A stretch of DNA of 38,568 bases from Desulfobacteraceae bacterium UBA5616 (GTDB lineage Bacteria > Desulfobacterota > Desulfobacteria > Desulfobacterales > UBA5616). A program made the translations under genes and the position numbers. Of the stretch, positions 8,624 through 16,923 are shown piece by piece. The DNA is taken from positions 1 through 38,568 of the forward strand of contig DIKO01000039.1 of the NCBI GenBank assembly GCA_002423615.1, read 5' to 3'. Below the pieces are notes generated by a model. That model ran no database searches, was not told the DNA's origin, and saw nothing but the letters and a program-made list of their open reading frames with translations. Numbering within the stretch: position 1 is the stretch's first letter; every line of letters starts with the position of its first letter.

Positions 8624-8809
8624 ATGAAAATTATCGTGATCGGCGCAGGCATCTCCGGCCTTGCCACTGCATACACCCTTCAAAAAAATAACATGGATGT
8701 CCTTGTCTTTGAAGAAGGGGACTATCTCAATCTCGCATCGGTCGAGGGTTCCGTCGGCAGCGGCGTTGAGGCGGCAAAAAATCTTCAGGAAAGAGAGCAG
8801 GACAAATGA
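8624..8809 (+). pseudogene. relic of an FAD amine-oxidase/phytoene-desaturase-type flavoprotein (N- and C-termini joined)
   Basis: The 61-codon frame starts with a perfect FAD-binding Rossmann motif (IVIGAGISGLATAYTLQ, VLVFEE). It then passes within one or two residues into GDYLNLASVEGSVGSGVEAA, which resembles the extreme C-terminal FAD-binding motif of the same superfamily (GDY/GE..EGA..SG..AA). An intact enzyme needs roughly 400-450 residues, so nearly the whole middle is missing while the frame is kept. The start is supported by GGGAGGCGACAGC. Enzymatic function is impossible in this form. A genuine 61-residue protein is less likely. Confidence 0.75.
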
Positions 8810-8874
8810 AAAAGTCCGTGAAAAACGAAGCTCTTTATTCCGGCTTTGATTGCAATCTTTGCGGTATGAGGTGA
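8806..8874 (+). pseudogene. 22-codon stub overlapping the flavoprotein relic (ATGA)
   Basis: ATG at 8806 overlaps the stop of the flavoprotein relic by four bases, the usual coupling in operons. The frame encodes MKKSVKNEALYSGFDCNLCGMR and stops. A CxxC in a basic N-terminus followed by an immediate stop suggests the first codons of a second lost gene. It could equally be chance. No product can be named. Confidence 0.3.
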
Positions 8875-8883
8875 ACAGGCAGG

Positions 8884-9699
8884 CTAAAACCGGAACGTAA
8901 ATCGTGAACTGTTCCTGTGAACCATCTGCCCGTAGTCTCGGATCCACCGGTTTTCTTCCTCGGTCAATGGTCCTTTTTCCCGGAGATTGTGTAAATTCTC
9001 CTGAAGTTGGAGTCGGTCTTTGGGGCCCGTGAGCACCAGGTCCACATGGGCATTGGACAAACAGAAGCGATAGCAGTCCGATGCGGTCATGGCACGACCG
9101 TCCCAGCCTTTTGGACGGTTCAGAAGACCTCGCCATCGCGTTGCCGTATAGGCGACGACAGCCGGTTTGCGTTTGGCAAGATGGGGAAAGATATCCTGCT
9201 CAGCCCCCGGATGAGCCGCATTATAGCGAACCATAAACAAGTCCAGGGGCGAATCTTCGGCGAGCATGCCGGCCCGTTTACGATCATGGATACTCACCCC
9301 GATAGCCCGAACGACACCTGACTCCCGAAGAGACACCAGCGCGTCGATGGTGGACGGGGTCCAGGCGCTCGTGCGACCCAGCCAGAAAATCTGAAAGACA
9401 TCAATATAATCCGTGTCCAGTTCCTTACGCAGGCGGTCGGCGGCCCGCCTGATGCCCCCGCCGAAATATCCGGTGGTGGGGCCGCAAGCCAGGATGAGGG
9501 ATTCCCGGTCTCTTTTCATGGCGGATTTGAGAGCGTTCGTCACCCGTCGCGCATGAGGGGTCCAGAAGACATAGTTCATCCCCTGCTCCAGTGCCCACTC
9601 CAGATCCGATCCTTCGACACCGTAGTTAACGGCCAGGCCGAGTCGAAAGACCCGGCGTTCAAGGGCGGGAACATCCCGAAATAAAAAGTCGTCTTTCAT
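8884..9699 (-). CDS. aldo/keto-reductase-fold protein lacking the catalytic tetrad
   Basis: A 271-aa TIM-barrel protein of the aldo/keto reductase family. Recognisable are LRKELDTDYIDVFQIFW, LRESGVVRAIGVSIHDR, VRYNAAHPGAEQDIFPHL and the C-terminal cofactor region VDLVLTGPKDRLQLQENL. The conserved active-site strings are altered: DTA..YG becomes VFWTPHARR, ATK becomes ACG, and LLHW becomes QIFW. Asp, Tyr, Lys and His therefore all appear lost. It is probably a pseudo-enzyme or uses a different chemistry. It lies 48 bases after the sigma-54 regulator on the same strand, so the two may be co-transcribed. A ribosome site AAAGGA precedes the ATG at 9699. Confidence 0.75.
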   Translation of the reverse strand: MKDDFLFRDVPALERRVFRLGLAVNYGVEGSDLEWALEQGMNYVFWTPHARRVTNALKSAMKRDRESLILACGPTTGYFGGGIRRAADRLRKELDTDYIDVFQIFWLGRTSAWTPSTIDALVSLRESGVVRAIGVSIHDRKRAGMLAEDSPLDLFMVRYNAAHPGAEQDIFPHLAKRKPAVVAYTATRWRGLLNRPKGWDGRAMTASDCYRFCLSNAHVDLVLTGPKDRLQLQENLHNLREKGPLTEEENRWIRDYGQMVHRNSSRFTFRF

Positions 9700-9747
9700 G
9701 TGGATGGGTCCTTTGCTGTTGTTTTGTCCTGTTTCACACGTTTCGCA

Positions 9748-12700
9748 TCAGGAACTCCCCGGTGCTTTCATCCCCAGTGTTCTCATGCGGGAGTAAAGGC
9801 TGGTTCGCTTCATGCCCAGGAGGGTGGAGGCGCCATTTGGGCCGCTTATCTTTCCACTGGTCTTACGGAGAACATAATCGATATAGCGGCGCTGAAGTTC
9901 ATCCAGGGTAGGGGTGTCGGCAAATGGATGATCCGCAAGGGAAGCGCTTTCAACCGGGAAATTGATCTCGAGTTCGCCCTGGGACAGCAGGACGGCCCTT
10001 TCCATGAGATTCTGCAGTTCCCTGATATTTCCCGGCCACTTGTAATCACATAAGATACGTTCCTGATCCGGTGACAGAAAGAGGCCGGAGCGTTTGTATT
10101 TTTTTTGAAATCCTGCCAGGAAGTGATCGGCCAGAAGGATGATGTCCTCCTTTCTTTCCCTCAGGGGCGGAAGATGAATGGGAATCACGTTCAGACGAAA
10201 AAAAAGGTCTTTTCGGAAGCGTCCTTCCTGAACCTCGATGGACAGGTCTCTGTTGGTTGCCGCAATGAGCCGGAAATCGGAAGTAAGGGTGCTGATGCCG
10301 CCGACCCTGTGAAAGGTTTTCTCCTGCAGGGCTCTCAACAGTTTTGCCTGGGCGGGCAGGGGCAGTTCGCCGATTTCATCCAAAAATAGCGAGCCGTTAT
10401 TGGCGATTTCGATCCGGCCGATTTTCCGTTTGTCGGCGCCGGTAAAGGCGCCTTTTTCGTGGCCGAAAAGCTCGCTTTCCACCAGATTTTCAGGGATCGT
10501 CGTGGCGTCCACGATAACGAAGGGTTTTTCACAACGGGTGCTTTTCCGATGAATTCGTCCGGCCAGCAATTCCTTCCCGGTTCCGGTTTCACCTGTAATG
10601 AGAATGGTGGATGCGGTGTCAGCCACCTGATCGGCCAGTTTCAGAATTTTCAGCATGCTGCGGGACCTGCAGACGATGTTGCCGTTATCCGACTTTATCT
10701 CAATTGATTTTGCCGAAAGGATATTTCTTTCCTCTTTGAGTTTTATATAATGAAGCCGTCTTTCGATGACGAGGTTGGTGTGGGCGGCCATCTGTTTCAT
10801 GATGGTCGGATTCAGGAAATTAAAGGCATGGTCCAGGTAGGAGTTGTCGTAATAAAAGACCCCGTTGACAGATCCCTGAACCTCGATGGGGATACACAGG
10901 ATGGACCGGATGGGGTGGCGGCCTTTCCCCGCGGGTTCTTTTGGGGAATGTTCCCCCATTTGATGCTGGTGGGTTTGAAATGCCTTTAACACCATGCCGA
11001 GATTTTCCTTGAAACTTTCCGCCTCAATTTCTTTTCGGGTTAAATTGTATGTCGCTCTTAATTCAGGAACCCCGGTGGATTTTTCTGAAGGAAACCAGAA
11101 CAGGCCGCTCCTCTCCGCTCCGAACATCCGGCTGGTGGCAATAAGGACATTGGACAGAATTTCATGCCGGTTGTTGCTGGGATACAGGGATTCGATCATT
11201 TCAATATATTTCTGCAGGAATTCCTCACGACTGTGTTCCGAGGTCGAAAGCTCCTTTGGGTTGGCCATCATATACCGGAATTCATCCGGAAAAAATTCTT
11301 CAACATACCCGCCCAGAAGCCGCCTGGACGTATTGACGAGCTGGCGGGCGCTTTTCTGTTTGCCCTGGTTGTAATCCATCCGGGCAATCTCCAGGATGGT
11401 TTTGGACAGTTGAATCGGGTCTCCGGACTGTTCCAGCAGATCTCTGCTTTCCATAAGGTCGGCTTTTATGGATTCCATGGCTTCTCCGGCGTCGGCTTTT
11501 GTTTTGGCCCGGAGCCGCAGGGCAACGCCTTTAAGGTGGATATTGACCCCGGAAAGGACGCTGTCGAAGATTCCGGAAAAATCACTTTCATCTGTTTCAT
11601 TGATGGGCTCCAGGCCGAGCCTGTGGAACTCATGGAACATTTCAAGGACCCAGGGAGAAGCAAACTGGCGATTAAGACCGGAGTGAGACGCTTCATTGGA
11701 CATCTTCATCATGTATTCGTACGCCTCTTCCTTGCGTCCTTCCATGAAATGCTGCAAGGCCACGCCGCCCCTGGCAAAATAGAGTCCGAAGTTGTTGTCG
11801 AACTGAACAGCTTCGGCAATGGCTTTTTGGAGATGAACGGATGCTTCCCGGTTTTTTTTCAGGAGTACCAGAAGGGTCCCCAACACTCCCCTGATGGTCG
11901 ACGCCAGTGCACGGTCGTCCCTTTCCTCTGCGGCACGCAGGTTGAAATCCAGGTTTCCGATGGCTCTGTGGAATTGGCCGAGATAGATGGCGCAATACCC
12001 CAGGAACAAGGGAGCGATGGGATTTAAGAGGATGCTCCCCGGGTTGGTTTCATAAACCTGTTCGGCTTTTTCGAAGTGGTGGACAGCCTCCTTGAACAGC
12101 CCTTTGATAAAATAGAAAAGCCCAACGAATACGGCGGATTGGGATAAAATATCGTCATCTCCCAGCTCCTTTACGATGGCGATTCCGGTTGAAAGAGATT
12201 CCAGGGCTTTCTCCCGTCTGTCGGAGAAATAATACAACCATCCCAGATGAAAATGGGTCATGGCGAAAAGCCGCTGAAATCCCCCGATATTTGCCGTCTC
12301 ATTGGCGACGGTCAGAAATTTCTCCGTCTGTAAAAAGCCGTGCCCCAGCCCAAAGGAGATGTTGGACAGTTCCAGGGTGGTGGAAATGAATGTTTCATCC
12401 AGGGGGATTTGTTTTCGATGATCAAAGCGCTTTTGAACGACATGCTGAAGGTGTTTCCGGTATTCATCAGGATGTCCGCACTTAATGGACTCACGGGCCA
12501 GTTGGATTTCATACTCACAGGCCTGTCGAATGCGATTGGCATGGTTGAGCAGATTGAACATCTGCGCGGTGCCGATGTCTTCATCCAGGTGCCGGGCAAA
12601 AACCTGATCGGCCAGAAGATTCAGATATCTGGGCGTATTGATGTCGGCCAGTTTTATGTGGATCGCTTCGGGGATGCCGGTATTTAAGGCGAATTGATGT

Positions 12701-12909
12701 TTACTCACCCTTCTGATCAGATTCAAGGTTTCGGATTTTTCGAGCAGGTCGAATAAGGGGCCGGGTAAAAGCGACACGAGAACGCCGAGAACTTCGATGT
12801 GGACCGGTCCTCCGAATGCGGCCAATACAGCTAAAAAATGCCATTGGTCTTCCGAGAAATCCGGCAATGATATTTTGTCATTCAAATTTCTTTTCTTCTC
12901 CGCAATCAT
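9748..12909 (-). CDS. sigma-54-dependent transcriptional activator with TPR, GAF, AAA+ and Fis-type HTH domains
   Basis: A bacterial enhancer-binding protein of about 1053 aa. An N-terminal alpha-helical, TPR-like region spans about residues 1-550, and a GAF-like domain about 590-720 (GAERSGLFWF to RSILCIPIEVQGSVNGVFYYDNS). The AAA+ domain follows, with Walker A GETGTGKE (about 772), GAFTGA loop (about 819) intact, Walker B GSLFLDEIGEL and the arginine-finger region RFRKDLFFRLNVIP. It ends in a Fis-like helix-turn-helix (NGASTLLGMKRTSLYSRMRTLGM). There is no receiver domain, so a ligand or partner probably controls it through TPR/GAF. The open frame extends to 13032, but that would overlap the AraC relic. 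MIAEKKRN at 12909 is preferred, with alternatives at 12930 and 13032. Sigma-54-type promoters at 34-50 and 14473-14486 are plausible targets. Confidence 0.85.
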   Translation of the reverse strand: MIAEKKRNLNDKISLPDFSEDQWHFLAVLAAFGGPVHIEVLGVLVSLLPGPLFDLLEKSETLNLIRRVSKHQFALNTGIPEAIHIKLADINTPRYLNLLADQVFARHLDEDIGTAQMFNLLNHANRIRQACEYEIQLARESIKCGHPDEYRKHLQHVVQKRFDHRKQIPLDETFISTTLELSNISFGLGHGFLQTEKFLTVANETANIGGFQRLFAMTHFHLGWLYYFSDRREKALESLSTGIAIVKELGDDDILSQSAVFVGLFYFIKGLFKEAVHHFEKAEQVYETNPGSILLNPIAPLFLGYCAIYLGQFHRAIGNLDFNLRAAEERDDRALASTIRGVLGTLLVLLKKNREASVHLQKAIAEAVQFDNNFGLYFARGGVALQHFMEGRKEEAYEYMMKMSNEASHSGLNRQFASPWVLEMFHEFHRLGLEPINETDESDFSGIFDSVLSGVNIHLKGVALRLRAKTKADAGEAMESIKADLMESRDLLEQSGDPIQLSKTILEIARMDYNQGKQKSARQLVNTSRRLLGGYVEEFFPDEFRYMMANPKELSTSEHSREEFLQKYIEMIESLYPSNNRHEILSNVLIATSRMFGAERSGLFWFPSEKSTGVPELRATYNLTRKEIEAESFKENLGMVLKAFQTHQHQMGEHSPKEPAGKGRHPIRSILCIPIEVQGSVNGVFYYDNSYLDHAFNFLNPTIMKQMAAHTNLVIERRLHYIKLKEERNILSAKSIEIKSDNGNIVCRSRSMLKILKLADQVADTASTILITGETGTGKELLAGRIHRKSTRCEKPFVIVDATTIPENLVESELFGHEKGAFTGADKRKIGRIEIANNGSLFLDEIGELPLPAQAKLLRALQEKTFHRVGGISTLTSDFRLIAATNRDLSIEVQEGRFRKDLFFRLNVIPIHLPPLRERKEDIILLADHFLAGFQKKYKRSGLFLSPDQERILCDYKWPGNIRELQNLMERAVLLSQGELEINFPVESASLADHPFADTPTLDELQRRYIDYVLRKTSGKISGPNGASTLLGMKRTSLYSRMRTLGMKAPGSS

Positions 12910-12952
12910 GGGTGGAACCTGTCGGGACATGGGTGCTTGGGGACAAATCGTA

Positions 12953-13485
12953 TCAGGGCGTTTTCGCTCGATAGCTGCCCGGGGTTTTCCCCGTCCAGTG
13001 TTTGAATGCACGGTAAAAATTCGGCAGATCATTATAACCGGTCTCTGCTGCGATTTGACCTATTGAAAGAGATGTCTTTTGGAGCAGCGTGATCGCTTTA
13101 TTTTTCTGGATCCCGGATACCAGGTCCTTATAGGATGTCCCCACTTCCGTTAAGCGCCGCCTGAGGGTCCGGGGGGATATGCTGTGATGTTCGGAATTAA
13201 ATACAAGGGGACACTGAAAAATATCCTCATAACTTGACGCATGCCCGGGCTTGGGATAGGCAAACCGCATTTCTTTCAGACTGCAATGCTTACCCATAAG
13301 ATCGCTGCCGCACCGACTTTTCCAAGGACTCCGGTATGATCCTGTCAGCCGACCAGCAACCCCACATCGATCCCCTTTCCGGAAATATAACGGGATAGTA
13401 CCGCCAGGCCTTTCATCGAGGGGTATAACGGAAGGGATCTGTGTGAAGACAAGTGGGGGGCGCTATTACTGAGGGTGCTCTCCAT
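12953..13485 (-). pseudogene. broken AraC-family regulator (arabinose-binding-like + HTH_18)
   Basis: Reading the minus strand from ATG at 13485 (ribosome site AAGGAGCGCAGG) gives about 46 residues typical of the N-terminus of this family: LPLYPSMKGLAVLSRYIS, then KGIDVGLLVG, then TGA. The next frame continues with ADRIIPESLEKSVRQRS. From 13297 an open frame gives MRFAYPKPGHASSYEDIFQC and then SPRTLRRRLTEVGTSYKDLV, a full DNA-binding domain ending GKTPGSYRAKTP. Most of the ligand domain is missing before MRFAYP. A second gap of about 50 residues lies between FNSEHHSI and SPRTL. One frameshift and two deletions thus separate it from an intact protein of about 340 aa. The C-terminal 114 residues could still be translated. 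Confidence 0.8.
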
Positions 13486-13511
13486 TCCTGCGCTCCTTGG
13501 CCGGAAATGAC

Positions 13512-13541
13512 AATATAAATGGCCTCACTCGCAATTGTCAA
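13512..13541 (-). promoter_or_regulatory. sigma-70-type promoter of the AraC relic, with an inverted repeat over it
   Basis: On the minus strand TTGACA (13541-13536) and TATATT (13517-13512) are 18 bases apart, a near-consensus promoter 27 bases upstream of the relic's ATG. TGACAAT at 13508-13514 and ATTGTCA at 13534-13540 form a 7-base inverted repeat over both boxes, a possible operator. The promoter survives although its gene is broken. Confidence 0.5.
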
Positions 13542-13743
13542 GTTAATTACATTTATTTATAATCGCCGTTAAAAGGAAATCGCACAATGAAATCCATCAA
13601 TGAAATCATTGACAGGACCTGTGTTTTTGTAATATTTCTCGGTAAACCCGTTTATCCGGGATTAAATGCCCTCTAAGGCCGGAAAGCGAAACATCTTTCA
13701 GGCAAAATCCAAACAGTTCGAAATATATCCCGTCATCACGGAA

Positions 13744-14406
13744 ATGATCATTGCGAAACAGAGTGATATGATGAAAATGTGCCGGCTTTCCTCAGGCCTC
13801 TGGGTTGTCCTCCTTTTCCTTGTTTTTTATCCCGGTTCTCCGATTCTTGCCGAAGACGCGGAAGAAGAAAACTGGCAAATCCCGTTGGAATTGGAGGATG
13901 ATTATCGGTCGACGGTGGGAGGAAACGAAAAGTTCAGGATGAACGGCGATCAACCTTCCGTCGAACCGAACAGCAGCGGCGGTGACAATTCAATCCGGCT
14001 GCCGGGCGCCGTGAATCTACCGGAATCCGTTTCCGCTGAAGGGAACCCCATGGTACCGGGGAATGGGTGTGAATTCAAAACCGCGCTTTTCAACGGTGAG
14101 ATTCCCCTGTATGAAGGCGGAAAAATCATCCGGGACGAATTTTTTAACCCCAATGCCTCCGGAGAAATGAGAATTCCAGCTGAAACGGCACAGGTTTTCG
14201 ACTATTACAAAAGCATCATGCCGGAAAAGGGGTGGACCATGGACGTGTCCATGAAGGAGAAAAACGGCGGTCTTCTAAGTTTCAGCCGGACGGATCTTGA
14301 ACTGGTTTTCAGGATCGAAGACCAGGACGGGTGGTCAAAAGTGACCGTCGATCTGGCGGGAAAGCGGGGCTTTAAATCTCTTGGACAACCCTTCGGTTTT
14401 GAATAA
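13744..14406 (+). CDS. exported protein of unknown function
   Basis: About 220 aa. A signal peptide is clear (MMKMCRLSS, then LWVVLLFLVFYPGSPILA, cleavage after ILA before EDAEEE), so the mature protein is periplasmic or secreted. The first 90 mature residues are polar and low in order (acidic, Gly/Ser/Asn-rich). The last 80 residues form a compact domain with AQVFDYYKSIMPEKGWTMDV, LSFSRTDLELVFRIEDQDG and WSKVTVDL, a pattern (FYK..M...GW ... FSR ... W..V.V) seen in small exported domains of deltaproteobacteria whose role is unknown. The frame is open from 13666. 13744 or 13768/13771 give more normal signal peptides, but none has a strong ribosome site. It is flanked by the AraC relic and the NMO operon. 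Confidence 0.65.
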   Translation: MIIAKQSDMMKMCRLSSGLWVVLLFLVFYPGSPILAEDAEEENWQIPLELEDDYRSTVGGNEKFRMNGDQPSVEPNSSGGDNSIRLPGAVNLPESVSAEGNPMVPGNGCEFKTALFNGEIPLYEGGKIIRDEFFNPNASGEMRIPAETAQVFDYYKSIMPEKGWTMDVSMKEKNGGLLSFSRTDLELVFRIEDQDGWSKVTVDLAGKRGFKSLGQPFGFE

Positions 14407-14472
14407 GTCCTGCCGCACGGGATATGGGGCGGATGGATGTTCCGGGATGTTCTGAGGATGTGTGGTAATACC

Positions 14473-14486
14473 GGGAACCCTTTTGC
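14473..14486 (+). promoter_or_regulatory. possible sigma-54 promoter of the NMO/CoA-transferase operon
   Basis: GG at 14473-14474 and GC at 14485-14486 are spaced by 10 bases, and the -12 half TTTTGCA is good. The -24 half (CGGGAA) matches the consensus poorly. It lies 26 bases before the ATG of the first gene of the operon. Confidence 0.35.
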
Positions 14487-14511
14487 AGAGACGTAAATCA
14501 GGAGGTTTTTA

Positions 14512-15495
14512 ATGGAACAGCCTTTTAAAACGCGGTTGACCGAAATGCTCGGGATTCAATACCCCATTCTCATGGGGGGGATGCAATGGATCACCCGGGC
14601 GGAATTCACGGCTCACGCCTGCAACGCAGGCGGATTGGGATTCATCACCGCCGAAAGCTTTGAAACTCCCGAAGATTTGAGACAGGAATTACGGAAAATG
14701 AAGGACCTGACCGACAGGCCCTTCGGCGTCAATATCTCCATGATTCCCGAACTGGGGAACCTCAAGGACCGGACCCACCGCCTGTGTGATGTGGTTTGTG
14801 AAGAGGGGGTCCCTGTAGTGGAAACCGCCGGCAGAAATCCGGCCCCACTGGTCCCCGCGTTAAAATCCGCCGGGGTTAAGATCATCCATAAGCTCACCAC
14901 GGTCTATCATGCCCGGAAAGCTCAGGAGGCGGGTGTTGACGCCGTGGCCTTACTGGGATTCGGATCCGGCGGTCATATCGGCACCCAGGACGTGGCGTCT
15001 TTCATCGCCCTCCCCATGGCGGTCGACCGGCTTGACATCCCCGTGATCGCCGCCGGGGGCATTGCGGACGGGAAGGGGTTTCTGGGTGCTCTGGCCATGG
15101 GCGCGGAAGGAGTCCTTCTGGGCAGCCGTTTTCTGGCAACACGGGAATGCCCCATTCATGACGAGGTCAAGGAAAAATATGTCAAAGCCGGGGCCGAGGA
15201 AACGGCGCTTCTGATGAAAAGCCTGGGTAATCCCATGAGAACCATCCGGAACCGTCTGGCCGATGAGGTCCTTGCCATCGAAGCCAGGGGGGCCACCCTG
15301 GAGGAAATTTTAAAATATGTGGCCGGCCGGCGCACCCGTTCCGCCTACATGGACGGGGACCCTGAAAACAGCATGCTGCCCTGCGGTCAGGTGGTGGGGT
15401 TGATCGATGAAATCAAGACCGTATCCCAGGTTATCCAGGATATCATCGACGAAGCAAAAATCCTGATGAATCGGCTGAAAAAAATGGAGTCCTGA
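14512..15495 (+). CDS. nitronate monooxygenase / 2-nitropropane dioxygenase-like FMN protein
   Basis: A 327-aa TIM-barrel flavoprotein of the NMO/FabK/IMPDH-like group. It begins TRLTEMLGIQYPILMGGM, with the FMN phosphate loops FGSGGHIGTQD, VIAAGGIADGKGFLGALAMG and EGVLLGSRFLATREC. The usual catalytic His is in the GGHIG loop. Members oxidise nitronates with oxygen, but in strict anaerobes the reaction is unknown and could be a flavin-dependent isomerisation or reduction (FabK-like enoyl reduction is an alternative). TCAGGAGG precedes the ATG. It is the first gene of a six-gene plus-strand cluster with a carrier, two CoA-transferases, a nitroreductase and DUF1847. Confidence 0.85.
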   Translation: MEQPFKTRLTEMLGIQYPILMGGMQWITRAEFTAHACNAGGLGFITAESFETPEDLRQELRKMKDLTDRPFGVNISMIPELGNLKDRTHRLCDVVCEEGVPVVETAGRNPAPLVPALKSAGVKIIHKLTTVYHARKAQEAGVDAVALLGFGSGGHIGTQDVASFIALPMAVDRLDIPVIAAGGIADGKGFLGALAMGAEGVLLGSRFLATRECPIHDEVKEKYVKAGAEETALLMKSLGNPMRTIRNRLADEVLAIEARGATLEEILKYVAGRRTRSAYMDGDPENSMLPCGQVVGLIDEIKTVSQVIQDIIDEAKILMNRLKKMES

Positions 15496-15570
15496 AAGCG
15501 AAAAGGGGATACGCTCCCGCGCTTTAAGCGATTTCTTATTTACCCATCACTCACGGAAAGGAATTCGGTT

Positions 15571-16840
15571 GTGACGGAAACTTCTGTCGGCACGAGGGGA
15601 TTCTACGGCTGGAAAAACGTTGTTCTGCTGTTTTTCGTCTACTTGTCCACCCTCGGGATTGTTTTTTACGGTTATTCGGTGATTTTCCCCGCCATGATCA
15701 AGGCCCTTGAATGGAACCGCGGCACGGCCTCGATTGCACAAACCATCTGCGTGTTGCTGATGGGGACCATCATCCCCCTGGTGGCTTATTCCATCAATAA
15801 GAACGGCGTTAAAAAGACGATGCGCTTCGGGATTGCACTGCTTTCCGTCGGAATGCTGCTATTGGGAACGGTGACCAGCCGGATGTGGCAGTGGATCATT
15901 CTCTGGGGACTGGTAGTGGGGATCGGGTTCGGATTTTGTGGAACCGTTCCCATTCAAACCCTTTTGATGCACTGGTTCAATGTCAAACGGGCAACCGCCA
16001 TCGGACTGGTCATGACCGGAGCGGCGGTGGGCGGATTTCTCGCCCAGCCTTTTTTCACCTGGCTGATGGGCCTGGTCAACTCCTGGAGGGTCGCGTGGCT
16101 GGTGGGGGCCGGTTTTGGCGTCGTTGCTCTGGTCTGTTCATTTTTTCTGGTGAACAAGCCCGAGGATTTAGGGCAGTTTGCCGACGGGTTGAGCCCGGAG
16201 CAGATCGCTGAGGCCCAGAAGGCCTCAGGCGGTGGAGCCCATACTTTCCGGACATCGATCATCTGGGATGTCAAGGATGTTTTCCGGACTCCGGTCATCT
16301 ATTTCATCACCATTTTTGTCATCGGGCAGTTGATGTCCCTCTTCATGATCACCAGTCACGGTTACCTGCATTTCATCGGCAGGAACTTCACGCAAATGCA
16401 GGCCGCTTCCATATTGAGCTTTATCATCCTGGGAAGCGGTTGCGCACGGTTTCCCGCAGGCAGGCTGGCTGGGAGACCGGATTGAGCCCCGGTGGATCCT
16501 CACCGTCACCATGGGGTTGATGCTGGTTACATTTTTCGGCCTGTGGAAATTCACGGGGATGCCTTTCATGATCATTTCGGGGGTGATTTACGGGATCTGT
16601 TACGGAAGTCAGCTCATCATGTTCCCGGCCATTATCGGAAACTATTACGGTCCGGCGGCATTCCCCGGAATCAACGGGATTATCGGTCCCCTGATGATTA
16701 TTTTCGCCGCGGCGGTTCCCGTTGGCGCGGGTTATCTCTATGAAATAAATAAAAATTATGACATTTCCTTCACTATCCTGATCGTTATGCTGGCGTTGGC
16801 CTTTGTTTTCTCCTTTTTCATGGCGCCCCCGAAAAAATAA
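15571..16840 (+). pseudogene. MFS transporter interrupted by a frameshift
   Basis: The gene starts at GTG 15571 (GGAAAGGAATTC upstream) with an oxalate/formate-antiporter-like MFS protein: GFYGWKNVVLLFFVYLSTLG, repeated hydrophobic helices, a central loop near VNKPEDLGQFADG. After FPAG (near 16460) the frame derails to RLAGRPD and stops at 16485. The +1 frame continues without a break as WLGDRIEPRWILTVTMGLML and ends at 16840 with AFVFSFFMAPPKK. The DNA at the break reads GCAGGCAGGCTGG, and removing one AGGC copy restores one reading frame of about 420 residues with 12 helices. It is either a genuine 4-base duplication, a phase-variable site or a sequence error. It would have carried the organic acid substrate of the operon. 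Confidence 0.85.
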
Positions 16841-16923
16841 AAACTGCCGGACCGTCATCAGCCCCTTGGAGCAGGCCGATGGTCTTATGAAACGTGAAAA
16901 ACGAATGATTCAGAGGGAAATAA

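Noticed and set aside
13609..13635. TTGACA followed by TAATAT upstream of the exported protein
   Set aside because: The spacing of 15 bases is too short and the -10 box is poor.
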